Assembly (NCBI GenBank): GCA_001971685.1
Contig: CP019326.1
Coordinates: 310,001 to 374,000 of the forward strand
Direction: 5' to 3'
Length of the DNA: 64,000 nucleotides
Origin: Halomonas sp. 1513
GTDB taxonomy: Bacteria; Pseudomonadota; Gammaproteobacteria; Pseudomonadales; Halomonadaceae
Shown: positions 16,924-26,621 of the stretch, one piece after another
How the letters are laid out: every line of letters starts with the position of its first letter
Position numbering within the stretch: the stretch's first letter is position 1
Made by a program: the position numbers and the translations under genes
The notes under the pieces: model-generated
Database searches by the model: none
What the model was told of the DNA's origin: nothing
Seen by the model: the letters and a program-made list of their open reading frames with translations, nothing else

Positions 16924-18861
16924 TTATTCCCTGTTCCCATGGTCATCGGTGGTGGGGGTGTCGACCTGCGGGTCGAGCGTCGTGGTGGGGGACGGCGTTT
17001 CCACGGCGTGCTGGCTGATGAGCCTTGCTGTCTGCGGAGTGAAGATCAGCGTAACGCGTGTGCCGCCTTCGGGGCGGTTGCACAGGGTCAACTGGCCTCC
17101 GAGGGTCTCGGCCCGGTCGCGCATGATCACCAGCCCGTAGTGCATGGGCGGCGAGCTGTCGTCCTCGAGGCCCACGCCGTCGTCCTCGATGACCACATGT
17201 AGCTGGGCGGTCCGGAAGGCAACGGATACGGCCGCACTGTGGGCGTTGGCGTGCTTGACCACGTTGGCCAACGACTCACGCACGATCTGCAGTACGTGGA
17301 TCTCTTCATTGGGATTGAGCAGGTGCGGCGGCAGGTCGACGTCCAGTGCAATGGGGCTTTCCAGCCGCTCGCTGAATTCTGCAACCGTCTGGCGAAGCGC
17401 ACCGTTTAGACCTGGGCCCTCGAGCTTTAGACGGAAGGTGGTGAGCAGCTCGCGCAGCTGGCGATAGGCGCTGTCCAGCCCGGTACGAAGTTCACCAAAT
17501 ACTTCCCCCTGGGTCGCTTGGGGCACGCCCTTGGCCTGCATGCGCTCTAGTCTTGCGACTTGCATCTTCAGGTATGAGAGCGACTGGGCCAGGGAGTCGT
17601 GGAGTTCCCGAGCGATGATAGTGCGCTCGTTCATCAGGGTGACCTGTTGCTGCTCCTCGATACGCCGCTGCAGATATACCGCAGTGGCCAGCTGGTCGGC
17701 CAAGGCGTTGAGTAGACGCCTGACGTTGTCGGGCAGCGCGATGTCCTTCGGGTACCACACCTCCAAGGTGCCGAGCATCAAGTCCCCCACGCTGACCGGC
17801 AGCAACAGGCATTCGCCAGCTTCGGTCTGCTGGAGGGAGAGGGGCTGGGGGTCGATCAGGCAGGCATGACAGTCATAGTCGCGACAGTACTCGGGGCGGC
17901 GTGCCGAGTGGGTGGCGAGTATCGGGATCTGGCGGTCGTCGTAGGGATCGTTGAGGGACAGGCGGATTGGGCCGATCTCCAGCAGCTGCTCCAAGCGCCG
18001 CAGCATGGGCGCAGCACTGGCACAGAGGTCATTGCCACCACCGTAGAGGGCGCGGCTGCCGTCGTGCATCACCTGCATGGCGCGGTTGCTGCGCTCCAAC
18101 TCGGCCTGCTTGCGCGATACCCGCTCCTCGAGCTCGGCATAGCTGGTACCGAGCTCCTCGGCCATGGTGTCGAAGGTGCGTCCCAGCAGGGCCAGCTCGT
18201 CGTTACCGGAGAGTTTCGTGCGGTGACCGAAATTGCGGTGAGCGGCTTCCCGAGCCAGCACCACCAGGTGGCGGAGCGGCATCACCAGGTTGTGGCGGAT
18301 ATCGTAGAGAGAGATCACCACCACCACGGCGATCAGCGCCAGGAAGATGATCTGCAGGACGCTGAGCAGCTGAATCTTGGATTCGCTGTTCTGCTCCAGC
18401 AGAGTGACCATGACGTCGATTTCGGCGACCAGGTCATCAAGGGTCTCGCGCAGGGCGTCGGAATCCACGCCTCTCCCGTCGGTGGCCTGGGCTACCTGAG
18501 GGGCAAGATCCTGCTCCCAGCGTGTCTGGATCAAACGGTGCTGGCGCTGCAGCGAATGGTCCTGAGCCTGGGGCATGGCGCCGGTGAGTTCGGCGCTGAC
18601 CAGGCGCTGCTCGAAGCGCTCGGCCAGTTCGCTCACCCTGCCGCGTTCCCCAGCGCCGGGCTGCTGCTCGTAGCGCTGCAGGGCGCTGACGATCTGGTAG
18701 GTGTTCATGCGCAGCGAGCCGGCCATGTTGATGGCAGCGGCGTCACCGCGGCTGTGGGCAGCCACGATCATGGTGACCACGATGCTGATCAGCGCCATGG
18801 CGCTGATGGCCAGCAGCGAGGCGATGATCCGGGCCACCAGGGAGTGTCGCAGGAGTTTCAT
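16924..18861 (-). CDS. narX: Nitrate/nitrite sensor histidine kinase NarX
   Basis: A 645-residue membrane kinase that senses periplasmic nitrate. Layout: TM1 (about 10-35), periplasmic helical domain with the nitrate-binding P-box AAAINMAGSLRMNTYQI, TM2 (about 170-192), HAMP, a GAF-like central module, the HisKA_3 dimerisation helix ERTIIARELHDSLAQSL with the phospho-His, and the HATPase domain with DDGVGL. The central module holds a cysteine cluster (CRDYDCHAC) like that of other NarX/NarQ proteins, whose function is unsettled. It is first in the narXL operon. Confidence 0.94.
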   Translation of the reverse strand: MKLLRHSLVARIIASLLAISAMALISIVVTMIVAAHSRGDAAAINMAGSLRMNTYQIVSALQRYEQQPGAGERGRVSELAERFEQRLVSAELTGAMPQAQDHSLQRQHRLIQTRWEQDLAPQVAQATDGRGVDSDALRETLDDLVAEIDVMVTLLEQNSESKIQLLSVLQIIFLALIAVVVVISLYDIRHNLVMPLRHLVVLAREAAHRNFGHRTKLSGNDELALLGRTFDTMAEELGTSYAELEERVSRKQAELERSNRAMQVMHDGSRALYGGGNDLCASAAPMLRRLEQLLEIGPIRLSLNDPYDDRQIPILATHSARRPEYCRDYDCHACLIDPQPLSLQQTEAGECLLLPVSVGDLMLGTLEVWYPKDIALPDNVRRLLNALADQLATAVYLQRRIEEQQQVTLMNERTIIARELHDSLAQSLSYLKMQVARLERMQAKGVPQATQGEVFGELRTGLDSAYRQLRELLTTFRLKLEGPGLNGALRQTVAEFSERLESPIALDVDLPPHLLNPNEEIHVLQIVRESLANVVKHANAHSAAVSVAFRTAQLHVVIEDDGVGLEDDSSPPMHYGLVIMRDRAETLGGQLTLCNRPEGGTRVTLIFTPQTARLISQHAVETPSPTTTLDPQVDTPTTDDHGNRE

Positions 18862-18897
18862 TGCGCCTCATGATAGTTGGGCCTGGGCCCAGTCTAC

Positions 18898-18926
18898 TAC
18901 CCCATTGGGGTAAAGCGCATACCTCT
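18898..18926. promoter_or_regulatory. NarL-like sites between narX and a divergent transporter
   Basis: TACCCCA-T-TGGGGTA is a 15-bp perfect palindrome of two heptamer-like halves, followed 7 bp later by TACCTCT, which fits TACYYMT exactly. It lies between the divergent narX and the transporter gene at 18996. The spacing of the palindrome is 7-1-7, not the classic 7-2-7. Confidence 0.55.
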
Positions 18927-18995
18927 TATGCTCCTTTGACCTCGGGGGGCGCGCTCCCGAGACTTTCCCGAGGCCCACACCGATTCCTTACCCCC

Positions 18996-20264
18996 ATGAT
19001 GACAGCTGCCCAGCAACTCGACCAGGACCCGACCGGCGGCTATCGGCGCCTGGTTGTCGTGCTGCTCTCGCCCCTGGCCTTTGCACTGGTGTTCGCCAGT
19101 TGGACCATCTTTGCGGTGCTTGGGGTAGAGCTCAAGGCGCTGCTCGGCTTCGGTGAGGGGCACTTTGCCCTGCTATTAGCCGCGCCCATGTTGATTGGCG
19201 CGCTGGCGTCGTTACCTACGGCCCTGCTGGCGCAGAGGTTCGGCGGCCGGCGGGTAATGATTGCCTGCCTGTTGATAATCTGCCCCTTCCTGTGGGGGCT
19301 CTCCCACTCCCGCGACTACCACCACCTTCTGCTGGCGGGTGCCGGCCTTGGCCTGGGGGCCGGCTCTCTCGCAGCGGGGCTGGTTTACGTGGCAGGGCTG
19401 TGCCCAAGACGCCACACCGGCCTGGCGCTGGGGCTGTATGGCGCCGGCATGCTTGGCGCCGGGCTCAGCTATTTGCTGCTGCCGCTGGTCAGCCAGGCCT
19501 ATGGCTGGAGAGTCGCACCGCTGATCTACCTGCTGCCGGTGCTGCTGGTGGCCGCCCTGCTGTGGCTGTTTGCCGACGACCGCGACGCTGCGCCGAACCT
19601 GACGGAGGAAATGTCGCCGTCTGGCCAGGCGCTGCTGCGCCGCCTGACTTGCTGGGCGCTATGGCGCCTGGCGCTGGTCTACAGCTTCTTCTTCGGCGCC
19701 TTCGTGGCGTTGGCGCTATGGCTACCTGCCTACTTCAGCGCCCAGTTTCAACTTCCCCTCAAAGAGGCTGCCCTGGCTGCCTTGCCCTTCACGGTGGCGG
19801 TGGGCATCGGTCAGGTAGTCGGTGGTGCCTGGGCAGACCGCCGTGATTTCCGCGCCCTGCGATGGTGGGTCAGCGCCTTCACATTAGTCTGTCTGTTCCT
19901 GCTCTCCTACCCCCCCTTCACCATGCAGGTGCAGGGCGTCCACGGCGTGGTCGCAGTGCGCTATGAGGCGCCTCTGTGGGGCTTGCTGTTACTGCTATCT
20001 CTGATGGGCGCGGCGATGGGGGTCGGCAAGGGCAGCCTGATGCGTCTGCTGCACCGCGATCACGCAAACGAGATGCCGCTAGTGGGCGGGTTGGCGCTGA
20101 CCCTGGGTGGACTGTTCGCTGCCCTGCTTCCGCTGATGTTCGTACTCGGCAACGAGTGGGTCGGCATCCGCACGGCGGGCTTCATGTTCCTCTATGCCTC
20201 GCTTGTGGTGTGCATGCTGGTAATGATCTGGGACCACGCCAGCGGGCAATCCGGTGCGGCCTGA
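18996..20264 (+). CDS. NarK-like MFS transporter (copy 4)
   Basis: A 422-residue MFS protein with 12 predicted helices, starting MMTAAQQLDQDPTGGYRRLV. It resembles the short NarK1 type in size and layout (SWTIFAVLGVELKALL, LPTALLAQRFGGRR, GLALTLGGLFAALLP) but diverges more from the NNP signatures than the other three copies. The substrate could be nitrite export or another anion. The start is ATG 18996 or 18999, with no good ribosome site before either. It lies 212 bp before narG with NarL heptamers between. Confidence 0.75.
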   Translation: MMTAAQQLDQDPTGGYRRLVVVLLSPLAFALVFASWTIFAVLGVELKALLGFGEGHFALLLAAPMLIGALASLPTALLAQRFGGRRVMIACLLIICPFLWGLSHSRDYHHLLLAGAGLGLGAGSLAAGLVYVAGLCPRRHTGLALGLYGAGMLGAGLSYLLLPLVSQAYGWRVAPLIYLLPVLLVAALLWLFADDRDAAPNLTEEMSPSGQALLRRLTCWALWRLALVYSFFFGAFVALALWLPAYFSAQFQLPLKEAALAALPFTVAVGIGQVVGGAWADRRDFRALRWWVSAFTLVCLFLLSYPPFTMQVQGVHGVVAVRYEAPLWGLLLLLSLMGAAMGVGKGSLMRLLHRDHANEMPLVGGLALTLGGLFAALLPLMFVLGNEWVGIRTAGFMFLYASLVVCMLVMIWDHASGQSGAA

Positions 20265-20267
20265 GCG

Positions 20268-20333
20268 AGGGGTATATCCCCCTGGTTCGGCGGGCCTATC
20301 ACCTTGGGGGTAGGGGGGCGGTATATGGAGGTA
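20268..20333. promoter_or_regulatory. NarL heptamer cluster upstream of narG
   Basis: AGGGGTA (20268-20274), GGGGGTA (20306-20312) and GGAGGTA (20327-20333) are NarL-type heptamers (complement of TACYYMT) in the 212-bp region before narG. The first fits the consensus exactly, the others with one change. A clear FNR box was not found here. Confidence 0.55.
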
Positions 20334-20476
20334 ACCAGGCAGTATTCCACCCTCTGATCGCCCAGAATGCCTCCAAGATTCCTGCCTGACGTTAAGTCCT
20401 TCGCACTCGACAAGACGGCAGGCCGGGTGACCCGGGACGGTCACGCCCTACTTTCCAAGAAGCCTGGAGATCGACC

Positions 20477-23400
20477 ATGAGTCACTTCATTGATCGGCTG
20501 AATTTCTTCCGCAAGGCGCGCGAGCCCTTCGCCAACGAGCATGGCGAGACTCGCGAGGAGTCGCGCGGCTGGGAACACAGCTATCGTCAGCGCTGGCAGC
20601 ATGACAAGGTCGTGCGCTCCACCCACGGTGTGAACTGCACCGGCTCCTGCAGCTGGAAGATCTACGTCAAGAACGGCCTGGTCACCTGGGAGACCCAGCA
20701 GACCGACTACCCGCGCACCCGCCCTGACCTGCCCAATCATGAGCCGCGCGGCTGCCCGCGGGGTGCCAGCTACTCCTGGTACCTCTACAGCGCCAATCGC
20801 CTCAAGTACCCGCTGATCAGAAAGCCGCTGCTCAAGCTGTGGCGCGACGCCCTCGAGGAGAAGAAGGATCCGGTCGACGCCTGGGCCTCGATCGTCGAGG
20901 ACCCGGCCAAGACCAAGCAGTACAAGCGCGCCCGCGGCATGGGCGGCTTCGTGCGGGCCAACTGGGACGAACTCAACGAGCTGGTCGCCGCCTCCAACGT
21001 CTACACCGCCAAGCAGTACGGCCCGGACCGTATCATCGGCTTCTCGCCGATTCCCGCCATGTCGATGGTCAGCTACGCCGCGGGCAGCCGCTACCTGTCG
21101 CTGATCGGCGGCGTCTGCATGAGCTTCTATGACTGGTACTGCGACCTGCCGCCGGCCTCGCCGATGACCTGGGGCGAACAGACCGACGTGCCCGAGTCCG
21201 CCGACTGGTACAACTCCGGCTACATCATCGCCTGGGGCTCCAACGTGCCCCAGACCCGGACCCCGGACGCCCACTTCTTCACCGAGGTGCGCTACAAGGG
21301 CACCAAGACCGTCTCGATCACCCCGGACTATGCCGAGGTCTCCAAGCTCACCGACGAGTGGCTCTCCGCCAAACAGGGCACCGATGCTGCCCTGGCCATG
21401 GCCATGGGTCACGTCATCCTCAAGGAGTTCCACCTCGACAAGCCCAGCACGTACTTCACCGAGTACGTGCGCCAGTACACTGACATGCCCTGCCTGGTAG
21501 AGCTTGAGGCCCGCGAGGACGGCAGCTATGCCCCGGGCAGGCAGCTGCGCGCTAGCGATTTCGACGCCAGCCTGGGCCAGGCGAACAACCCGGAGTGGAA
21601 GACCGTGGCCTGGGACGAGACCCGCGACCAGCTGGTGGTGCCCCGGGGGTCCATCGGCTTCCGCTGGGGTGAGACCGGTGCTGAGGTAGGCAAGTGGAAC
21701 CTCGAGCCGCTGGACGCCGAGGGCACCGAGATCAAGCCACTGCTGAGCCTCGCCGATCGCCATGACGACGTGGCCCGGGTGGCCTTTCCCTACTTCGGTG
21801 GCATCGAGCACGAGCACTTCGAGCATGTCAAAGGCGAAGGCGTGGGAGCCGTCGATGACCTGCTGTTCCACAACCTGCCCGTCAAGCGGATGAAGAAGGC
21901 CGACGGCAGCGAGATGCTGGCGGTCACCGTGTTCGACCTGATGTGCGCCAACTACGGCATCGACCGTGGCTTCACCGGTCCCGGCGACGATGACGGTGCG
22001 ACGTCCTACGACCAGGTTCGTCCCTACACCCCGGCCTGGCAGGAGAAGATCACCGGCGTATCCGCCGAGCAGGCCACCCGCATCGCCCGTGAGTTCGCCG
22101 ACAATGCCGACAAGACTCGGGGCCGCTCCATGATCATCGTGGGTGCCGGCATGAATCACTGGTACCACATGGACATGAACTACCGCGGCCTGATCAACAT
22201 GCTGGTCATGTGCGGTTGCATCGGCCAGAGCGGCGGCGGCTGGGCGCACTACGTGGGGCAGGAGAAACTGCGCCCGCAGACCGGCTGGACCCCGCTGGCC
22301 TTCGGCCTCGACTGGCAGCGCCCGCCGCGCCATATGAACTCCACCTCCTTCTTCTACAACCACTCCTCCCAGTGGCGCTACGAGAAGCTCGAGATCAAGG
22401 AGATCCTCTCCCCGCTGGCCAAGGCCGAGGACTATCCGGGCAGCCTGATCGACTTCAACGTGCGCTCCGAGCGTATGGGCTGGCTGCCCTCCGCCCCGCA
22501 GTTGGGCACCAACCCGCTGAGCCTGGCGAAGAAGGCCGAGGCTGCCGGACTGTCCACCCAGGACTATGCCGTTCAGCAGCTCAAGAGTGGAGAGCTGCGT
22601 TTTGCCTCGGAAGACCCGGATGCCCCGGAGAACTTCCCGCGCAACATGTTCATCTGGCGCTCCAACCTGCTGGGCAGTTCTGGCAAGGGTCACGAGTACA
22701 TGCTCAAGTATCTGCTGGGCACCCGCCACGGCATCCAGGGCAAGGACCTGGGCGATTTCGGCGGCCACAAGCCGCAAGAGGTCAAGTGGCATGACGAGGC
22801 GCCGGAAGGCAAGCTCGACCTGCTGGTGACGCTGGACTTCCGCATGTCCACCACCTGCCTCTACTCGGACATCGTGCTGCCGACGGCCACCTGGTACGAG
22901 AAGGACGACCTCAACACCTCGGATATGCACCCCTTCATCCACCCGCTGACCGCGGCCACCGACCCGGCGTGGGAGTCGCGCAGCGACTGGGATATCTACA
23001 AAGGCATCGCCAAGGCGTTCTCCAAGGCGTGCGTGGGGCACCTGGGTGAGGAGACCGACCTGGTCACCCTGCCGCATCAGCATGATTCCCCGGCTGAGCT
23101 GGCCCAGCCTGACGTGCTGGACTGGAAGAAGGGCGAGTGCGAGCCGATCCCCGGCAAGACCATGCCGGCGTTGATCGAGGTCAAGCGCAACTACCCCGAG
23201 ACCTATGAGCGCTTCACCTCCGTGGGTCCGCTGCTGGAGAGCATCGGCAACGGCGGCAAGGGCATCGCCTGGAACACCGAGAGCGAGGTCGCGCTGCTGG
23301 GCAATCTCAACCACCGCAAGCAGGACGGCCCGCACAAGGGACGCCCGCAGATCGAGAGCGCTGTCGATGCCGCCGAGATGATCCTGACCCTGGCGCCGGA

Positions 23401-24259
23401 AACCAACGGCCAGGTGGCGGTGAAAGCCTGGGGGGCGCTCTCCAAGATCACCGGGCGGGATCATACCCACCTCGCGCATCCCAAGCAGGAGGAGAAGATC
23501 CGCTTCCGCGACATCGTCGCCCAGCCGCGCAAGATCATCTCCAGCCCGACCTGGTCCGGCCTCGAAGACGAACACGTCTCCTACAACGCGGGCTATACCA
23601 ACGTCCACGAGATGATCCCCTGGCGCACCGTCAGCGGCCGCCAGCAGTTCTATCAGGATCACGCCTGGATGCGTGCCTTCGGCGAGAGCCTGCTGGTCTA
23701 TCGTCCGCCGATCGATACCAAGGCGGCCAAGGGCTTCAAGCTGCCCGAAGACAACGGTTACCCGAGCAAGGCGCTGAACTTCATCACGCCGCACCAGAAG
23801 TGGGGGATTCACTCCACCTACAGCGACAACCTGATGATGCTGACCCTCAACCGCGGCGGCCCGGTGGTCTGGCTCTCCGAACCCGATGCGGCGTCGATCG
23901 GGGTCGAGGACAACGACTGGATCGAGGTCTACAACGCCAACGGCGCCATCGCGGCGCGGGCGGTGGTCAGCCAGCGGGTCAAGGACGGCATGGTGATGAT
24001 GTACCACGCCCAGGAGCGCAACGTGAACGTACCCGGCTCGGAGATCACCGGGACACGTGGCGGGATTCACAACTCCGTGACCCGGGTATGCCCCAAGCCG
24101 ACCCATATGATCGGCGGCTACGCGCAGCTCTCCTATAGCTTCAACTACTACGGCACCGTCGGTTCCAACCGCGATGAATTCGTCCTGGTGCGCAAGATGA
24201 AGCACGTCGACTGGCTGGATGAAGAGGGCAATGACTACGTGCAGGAGGCGGTGAAATGA
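20477..24259 (+). CDS. narG: Respiratory nitrate reductase alpha subunit
   Basis: Catalytic molybdenum subunit that reduces nitrate to nitrite on the cytoplasmic face of the inner membrane. At 1260 residues it is full length. The FS0 4Fe-4S ligands are His50, Cys54, Cys58 and Cys92 (THGVNCTGSC, RGCPRG). The aspartate Mo ligand lies in SGYIIAWGSNVPQTRTPDAH, and the C-terminal molybdopterin dinucleotide-binding domain is complete. It heads narGHJI, overlapping narH by 4 bp (ATGA). The start is ATG 20477 after CCTGGAGATCG. Confidence 0.97.
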   Translation: MSHFIDRLNFFRKAREPFANEHGETREESRGWEHSYRQRWQHDKVVRSTHGVNCTGSCSWKIYVKNGLVTWETQQTDYPRTRPDLPNHEPRGCPRGASYSWYLYSANRLKYPLIRKPLLKLWRDALEEKKDPVDAWASIVEDPAKTKQYKRARGMGGFVRANWDELNELVAASNVYTAKQYGPDRIIGFSPIPAMSMVSYAAGSRYLSLIGGVCMSFYDWYCDLPPASPMTWGEQTDVPESADWYNSGYIIAWGSNVPQTRTPDAHFFTEVRYKGTKTVSITPDYAEVSKLTDEWLSAKQGTDAALAMAMGHVILKEFHLDKPSTYFTEYVRQYTDMPCLVELEAREDGSYAPGRQLRASDFDASLGQANNPEWKTVAWDETRDQLVVPRGSIGFRWGETGAEVGKWNLEPLDAEGTEIKPLLSLADRHDDVARVAFPYFGGIEHEHFEHVKGEGVGAVDDLLFHNLPVKRMKKADGSEMLAVTVFDLMCANYGIDRGFTGPGDDDGATSYDQVRPYTPAWQEKITGVSAEQATRIAREFADNADKTRGRSMIIVGAGMNHWYHMDMNYRGLINMLVMCGCIGQSGGGWAHYVGQEKLRPQTGWTPLAFGLDWQRPPRHMNSTSFFYNHSSQWRYEKLEIKEILSPLAKAEDYPGSLIDFNVRSERMGWLPSAPQLGTNPLSLAKKAEAAGLSTQDYAVQQLKSGELRFASEDPDAPENFPRNMFIWRSNLLGSSGKGHEYMLKYLLGTRHGIQGKDLGDFGGHKPQEVKWHDEAPEGKLDLLVTLDFRMSTTCLYSDIVLPTATWYEKDDLNTSDMHPFIHPLTAATDPAWESRSDWDIYKGIAKAFSKACVGHLGEETDLVTLPHQHDSPAELAQPDVLDWKKGECEPIPGKTMPALIEVKRNYPETYERFTSVGPLLESIGNGGKGIAWNTESEVALLGNLNHRKQDGPHKGRPQIESAVDAAEMILTLAPETNGQVAVKAWGALSKITGRDHTHLAHPKQEEKIRFRDIVAQPRKIISSPTWSGLEDEHVSYNAGYTNVHEMIPWRTVSGRQQFYQDHAWMRAFGESLLVYRPPIDTKAAKGFKLPEDNGYPSKALNFITPHQKWGIHSTYSDNLMMLTLNRGGPVVWLSEPDAASIGVEDNDWIEVYNANGAIAARAVVSQRVKDGMVMMYHAQERNVNVPGSEITGTRGGIHNSVTRVCPKPTHMIGGYAQLSYSFNYYGTVGSNRDEFVLVRKMKHVDWLDEEGNDYVQEAVK

Positions 24260-25836
24260 AGATTCGTTCCCAGGTAGGCATGGTCCTGAACCTCGACAAA
24301 TGCATCGGTTGCCACACCTGTTCGGTGACCTGCAAGAACGTCTGGACCAGCCGCGAAGGCGTCGAGTACGCCTGGTTCAACAACGTCGAGACCAAGCCCG
24401 GCATCGGCTATCCCAAGGAGTGGGAGAACCAGAACAAGTGGAAGGGCGGCTGGATGCGCCGCAAGGATGGCAAGATCGAGCCGCGCATCGGTGGCAAGTG
24501 GCGGGTGCTGGCGAATATCTTCGCCAATCCCGACCTGCCGGAGATCGACGACTACTATGAGCCGTTCACCTTCGACTACCAGCACCTGCACACCGCCAAG
24601 ATCGGCAAGCATCAGCCGGTGGCGCGTCCGCGTTCGCTGATCTCCGGTGAGCGCATGAAGAAGATCGAGTGGGGGCCGAACTGGGAGGAGATCCTCGGCA
24701 CCGAGTTTGCCAAGCGCCGCAAGGACATGAACTTCGAGAAGGTGCAGGCCGATATCTACGGCCAGTTCGAGAACACCTTCATGATGTATCTGCCACGGCT
24801 GTGCGAGCACTGCCTCAACCCCACCTGCGTGGCATCGTGCCCCTCCGGCGCGATCTACAAGCGCGAGGAGGACGGCATCGTCCTGATCGACCAGGACAAG
24901 TGCCGCGGCTGGCGGATGTGCATTTCCGGCTGCCCCTACAAGAAGATCTACTACAACTGGAAGACTGGGAAGTCCGAGAAGTGCATCTTCTGCTACCCGC
25001 GCATCGAGGCCGGCCAGCCGACCATCTGCTCCGAGACCTGCGTGGGGCGCATCCGCTACCTCGGCGTGCTGCTCTACGATGCCGACCGTATCGAAGAAGT
25101 GGCCAGCTCCCCGGATGAGCGCGACCTCTACCATCGCCAGTGCGAGATCTTCCTGGATCCCAACGACCCGGAGGTGATCGCCCAGGCCAAGGCGGACGGC
25201 GTACCGGACAACGTCATCGCCGCCGCCCAGGCGTCACCGGTCTACAAGATGGCCATGGAGTGGGGGCTGGCGCTGCCGCTGCATCCGGAATATCGCACCC
25301 TGCCGATGGTCTGGTACGTGCCGCCGCTCTCGCCGATCCAGTCTGCTGCCGAGGCGGGCAAGATCGAGTTCGACGGCGTGATGCCCAAGATCGAGTCGCT
25401 GCGCATTCCGGTGCGCTACCTGGCCAACATGCTCACCGCCGGCGAGGAGGCCCCCGTGGTGCTGGCGCTCAAGCGGCTGATGGCCATGCGCCTGTATATG
25501 CGCGGCAAGCACGTCGACGGCAAGCCCAATACCGAGGTGCTCGATGACGTCGAGCTCTCTGAGGCCCAGGTTGAAGAGATGTATCGCTACCTGGCCATCG
25601 CCAACTACGAGGATCGCTTCGTGATCCCCACCAGCCATCGCGAGATGGCGACCGAGGCCTTCCCCGAGCGTGGCGGCTGTGGCTTCAGCTTTGGCGACGG
25701 TTGCCACGGCGAGAGCAAGCCGAGTCTGTTCAACGGCCGGCCCCAGACCACCACTCTGGTCAAGCCAGTGGAATCCTATGATCCGCAGCACGAGGGGCGG
25801 CGCGAAGAGCAAGCAGAGGAGGTGCGTCATGACTGA
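24256..25836 (+). CDS. narH: Respiratory nitrate reductase beta subunit
   Basis: Electron-transfer subunit of 526 residues carrying three 4Fe-4S clusters and one 3Fe-4S cluster. Cysteine groups in order: CIGCHTCSVTC, CEHCLNPTCVASC, CRGWRMCISGC and CIFC...CSETC. The Trp in CRGW replaces a cysteine ligand, as in E. coli NarH, which creates the 3Fe-4S site. The start overlaps the narG stop by 4 bp, and the end overlaps narJ by 8 bp. Confidence 0.97.
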   Translation: MKIRSQVGMVLNLDKCIGCHTCSVTCKNVWTSREGVEYAWFNNVETKPGIGYPKEWENQNKWKGGWMRRKDGKIEPRIGGKWRVLANIFANPDLPEIDDYYEPFTFDYQHLHTAKIGKHQPVARPRSLISGERMKKIEWGPNWEEILGTEFAKRRKDMNFEKVQADIYGQFENTFMMYLPRLCEHCLNPTCVASCPSGAIYKREEDGIVLIDQDKCRGWRMCISGCPYKKIYYNWKTGKSEKCIFCYPRIEAGQPTICSETCVGRIRYLGVLLYDADRIEEVASSPDERDLYHRQCEIFLDPNDPEVIAQAKADGVPDNVIAAAQASPVYKMAMEWGLALPLHPEYRTLPMVWYVPPLSPIQSAAEAGKIEFDGVMPKIESLRIPVRYLANMLTAGEEAPVVLALKRLMAMRLYMRGKHVDGKPNTEVLDDVELSEAQVEEMYRYLAIANYEDRFVIPTSHREMATEAFPERGGCGFSFGDGCHGESKPSLFNGRPQTTTLVKPVESYDPQHEGRREEQAEEVRHD

Positions 25837-26608
25837 GGCCGCGATGAAGATGGCCGAGCCTGTCGTCGGCATGCGCAGCCTGCGCGTGCTGGCCCGTCTG
25901 CTCGACTACCCCACCCCGGCGCTCCAGGCGGCGGCCGGCGAACTCATCGACATCATCGACCAGGAGCGCCGCCTCGCGGCGCCCCTGCGCACCGCCCTGA
26001 TGGACTGGTGCCAACGCATCCATGACGGCGACTTGCTGGAGTTGCAGTCCGAGTACGTGGCGCTGTTCGACAAGGGGCGTGCGACCTCGCTGCTGCTGTT
26101 CGAGCACGTCCACGGCGAGTCACGTGATCGTGGCCAGGCGATGGTCGACCTGATGGACGAGTATAACGCCGCGGGCTTCGAGCTCGATGCCCGCGAGCTG
26201 CCGGACTATCTGCCGGTGTTCCTTGAGTACCTATCTACTCGCTCCGAGGAAGAAATCGGCCGCTGGCTGGGCGAGATCCGCCATATCCTTGGCCTGCTCA
26301 CCGCGCGTCTCGAGGAGCGCGGCGCCGATCATGCCCTGGTGCCGCGTGGGCTGCTGGCGCTGATCGGTGCCGAGGCCCAGGCCGAGGCCCACCGCGAGGC
26401 GGTTCAGGCCGAGGAGCCGGACCACACCCCTGAGGCGCTGGATGCCGTCTGGGAAGAGGAGGCGGTGCGCTTTTCCGCCAAGTCCGATGAGGATTGCGCG
26501 CTGCAGTCCGCCGAGGGCCGCCGCCTGGCCGAGCGCAAGCAAGGCGTGCAGAGCGAGGCCGTTCGCATTCTCTCACCCGAGGCGATGCCTTCGGTGAAGG
26601 GCCGTTAA
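25829..26608 (+). CDS. narJ: Nitrate reductase assembly chaperone NarJ
   Basis: Cytoplasmic chaperone (259 residues) of the NarJ/TorD family that holds NarGH for Mo-cofactor insertion and membrane docking. Recognisable: SLRVLARLLDYPTPALQ, the EYVALFDKGRATSLLLFEHVHGESRDRGQAM block and the EFLPVFLEYLS-like stretch PDYLPVFLEYLS. The start is ATG 25829 within the narH 3' end; a longer frame to 25670 is not used because GAGGAGG sits just before this ATG. It has a long acidic, alanine/glutamate-rich C-terminal extension. Confidence 0.94.
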   Translation: MTEAAMKMAEPVVGMRSLRVLARLLDYPTPALQAAAGELIDIIDQERRLAAPLRTALMDWCQRIHDGDLLELQSEYVALFDKGRATSLLLFEHVHGESRDRGQAMVDLMDEYNAAGFELDARELPDYLPVFLEYLSTRSEEEIGRWLGEIRHILGLLTARLEERGADHALVPRGLLALIGAEAQAEAHREAVQAEEPDHTPEALDAVWEEEAVRFSAKSDEDCALQSAEGRRLAERKQGVQSEAVRILSPEAMPSVKGR

Positions 26609-26621
26609 CAGGAGAATCACC

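Noticed and set aside
20441..24205. A 1254-codon open frame antisense to narG
   Set aside because: It is the mirror of a high-GC coding frame, with low-complexity Val/Gly/Leu/Asp composition and no motifs; narG on the plus strand is unambiguous.
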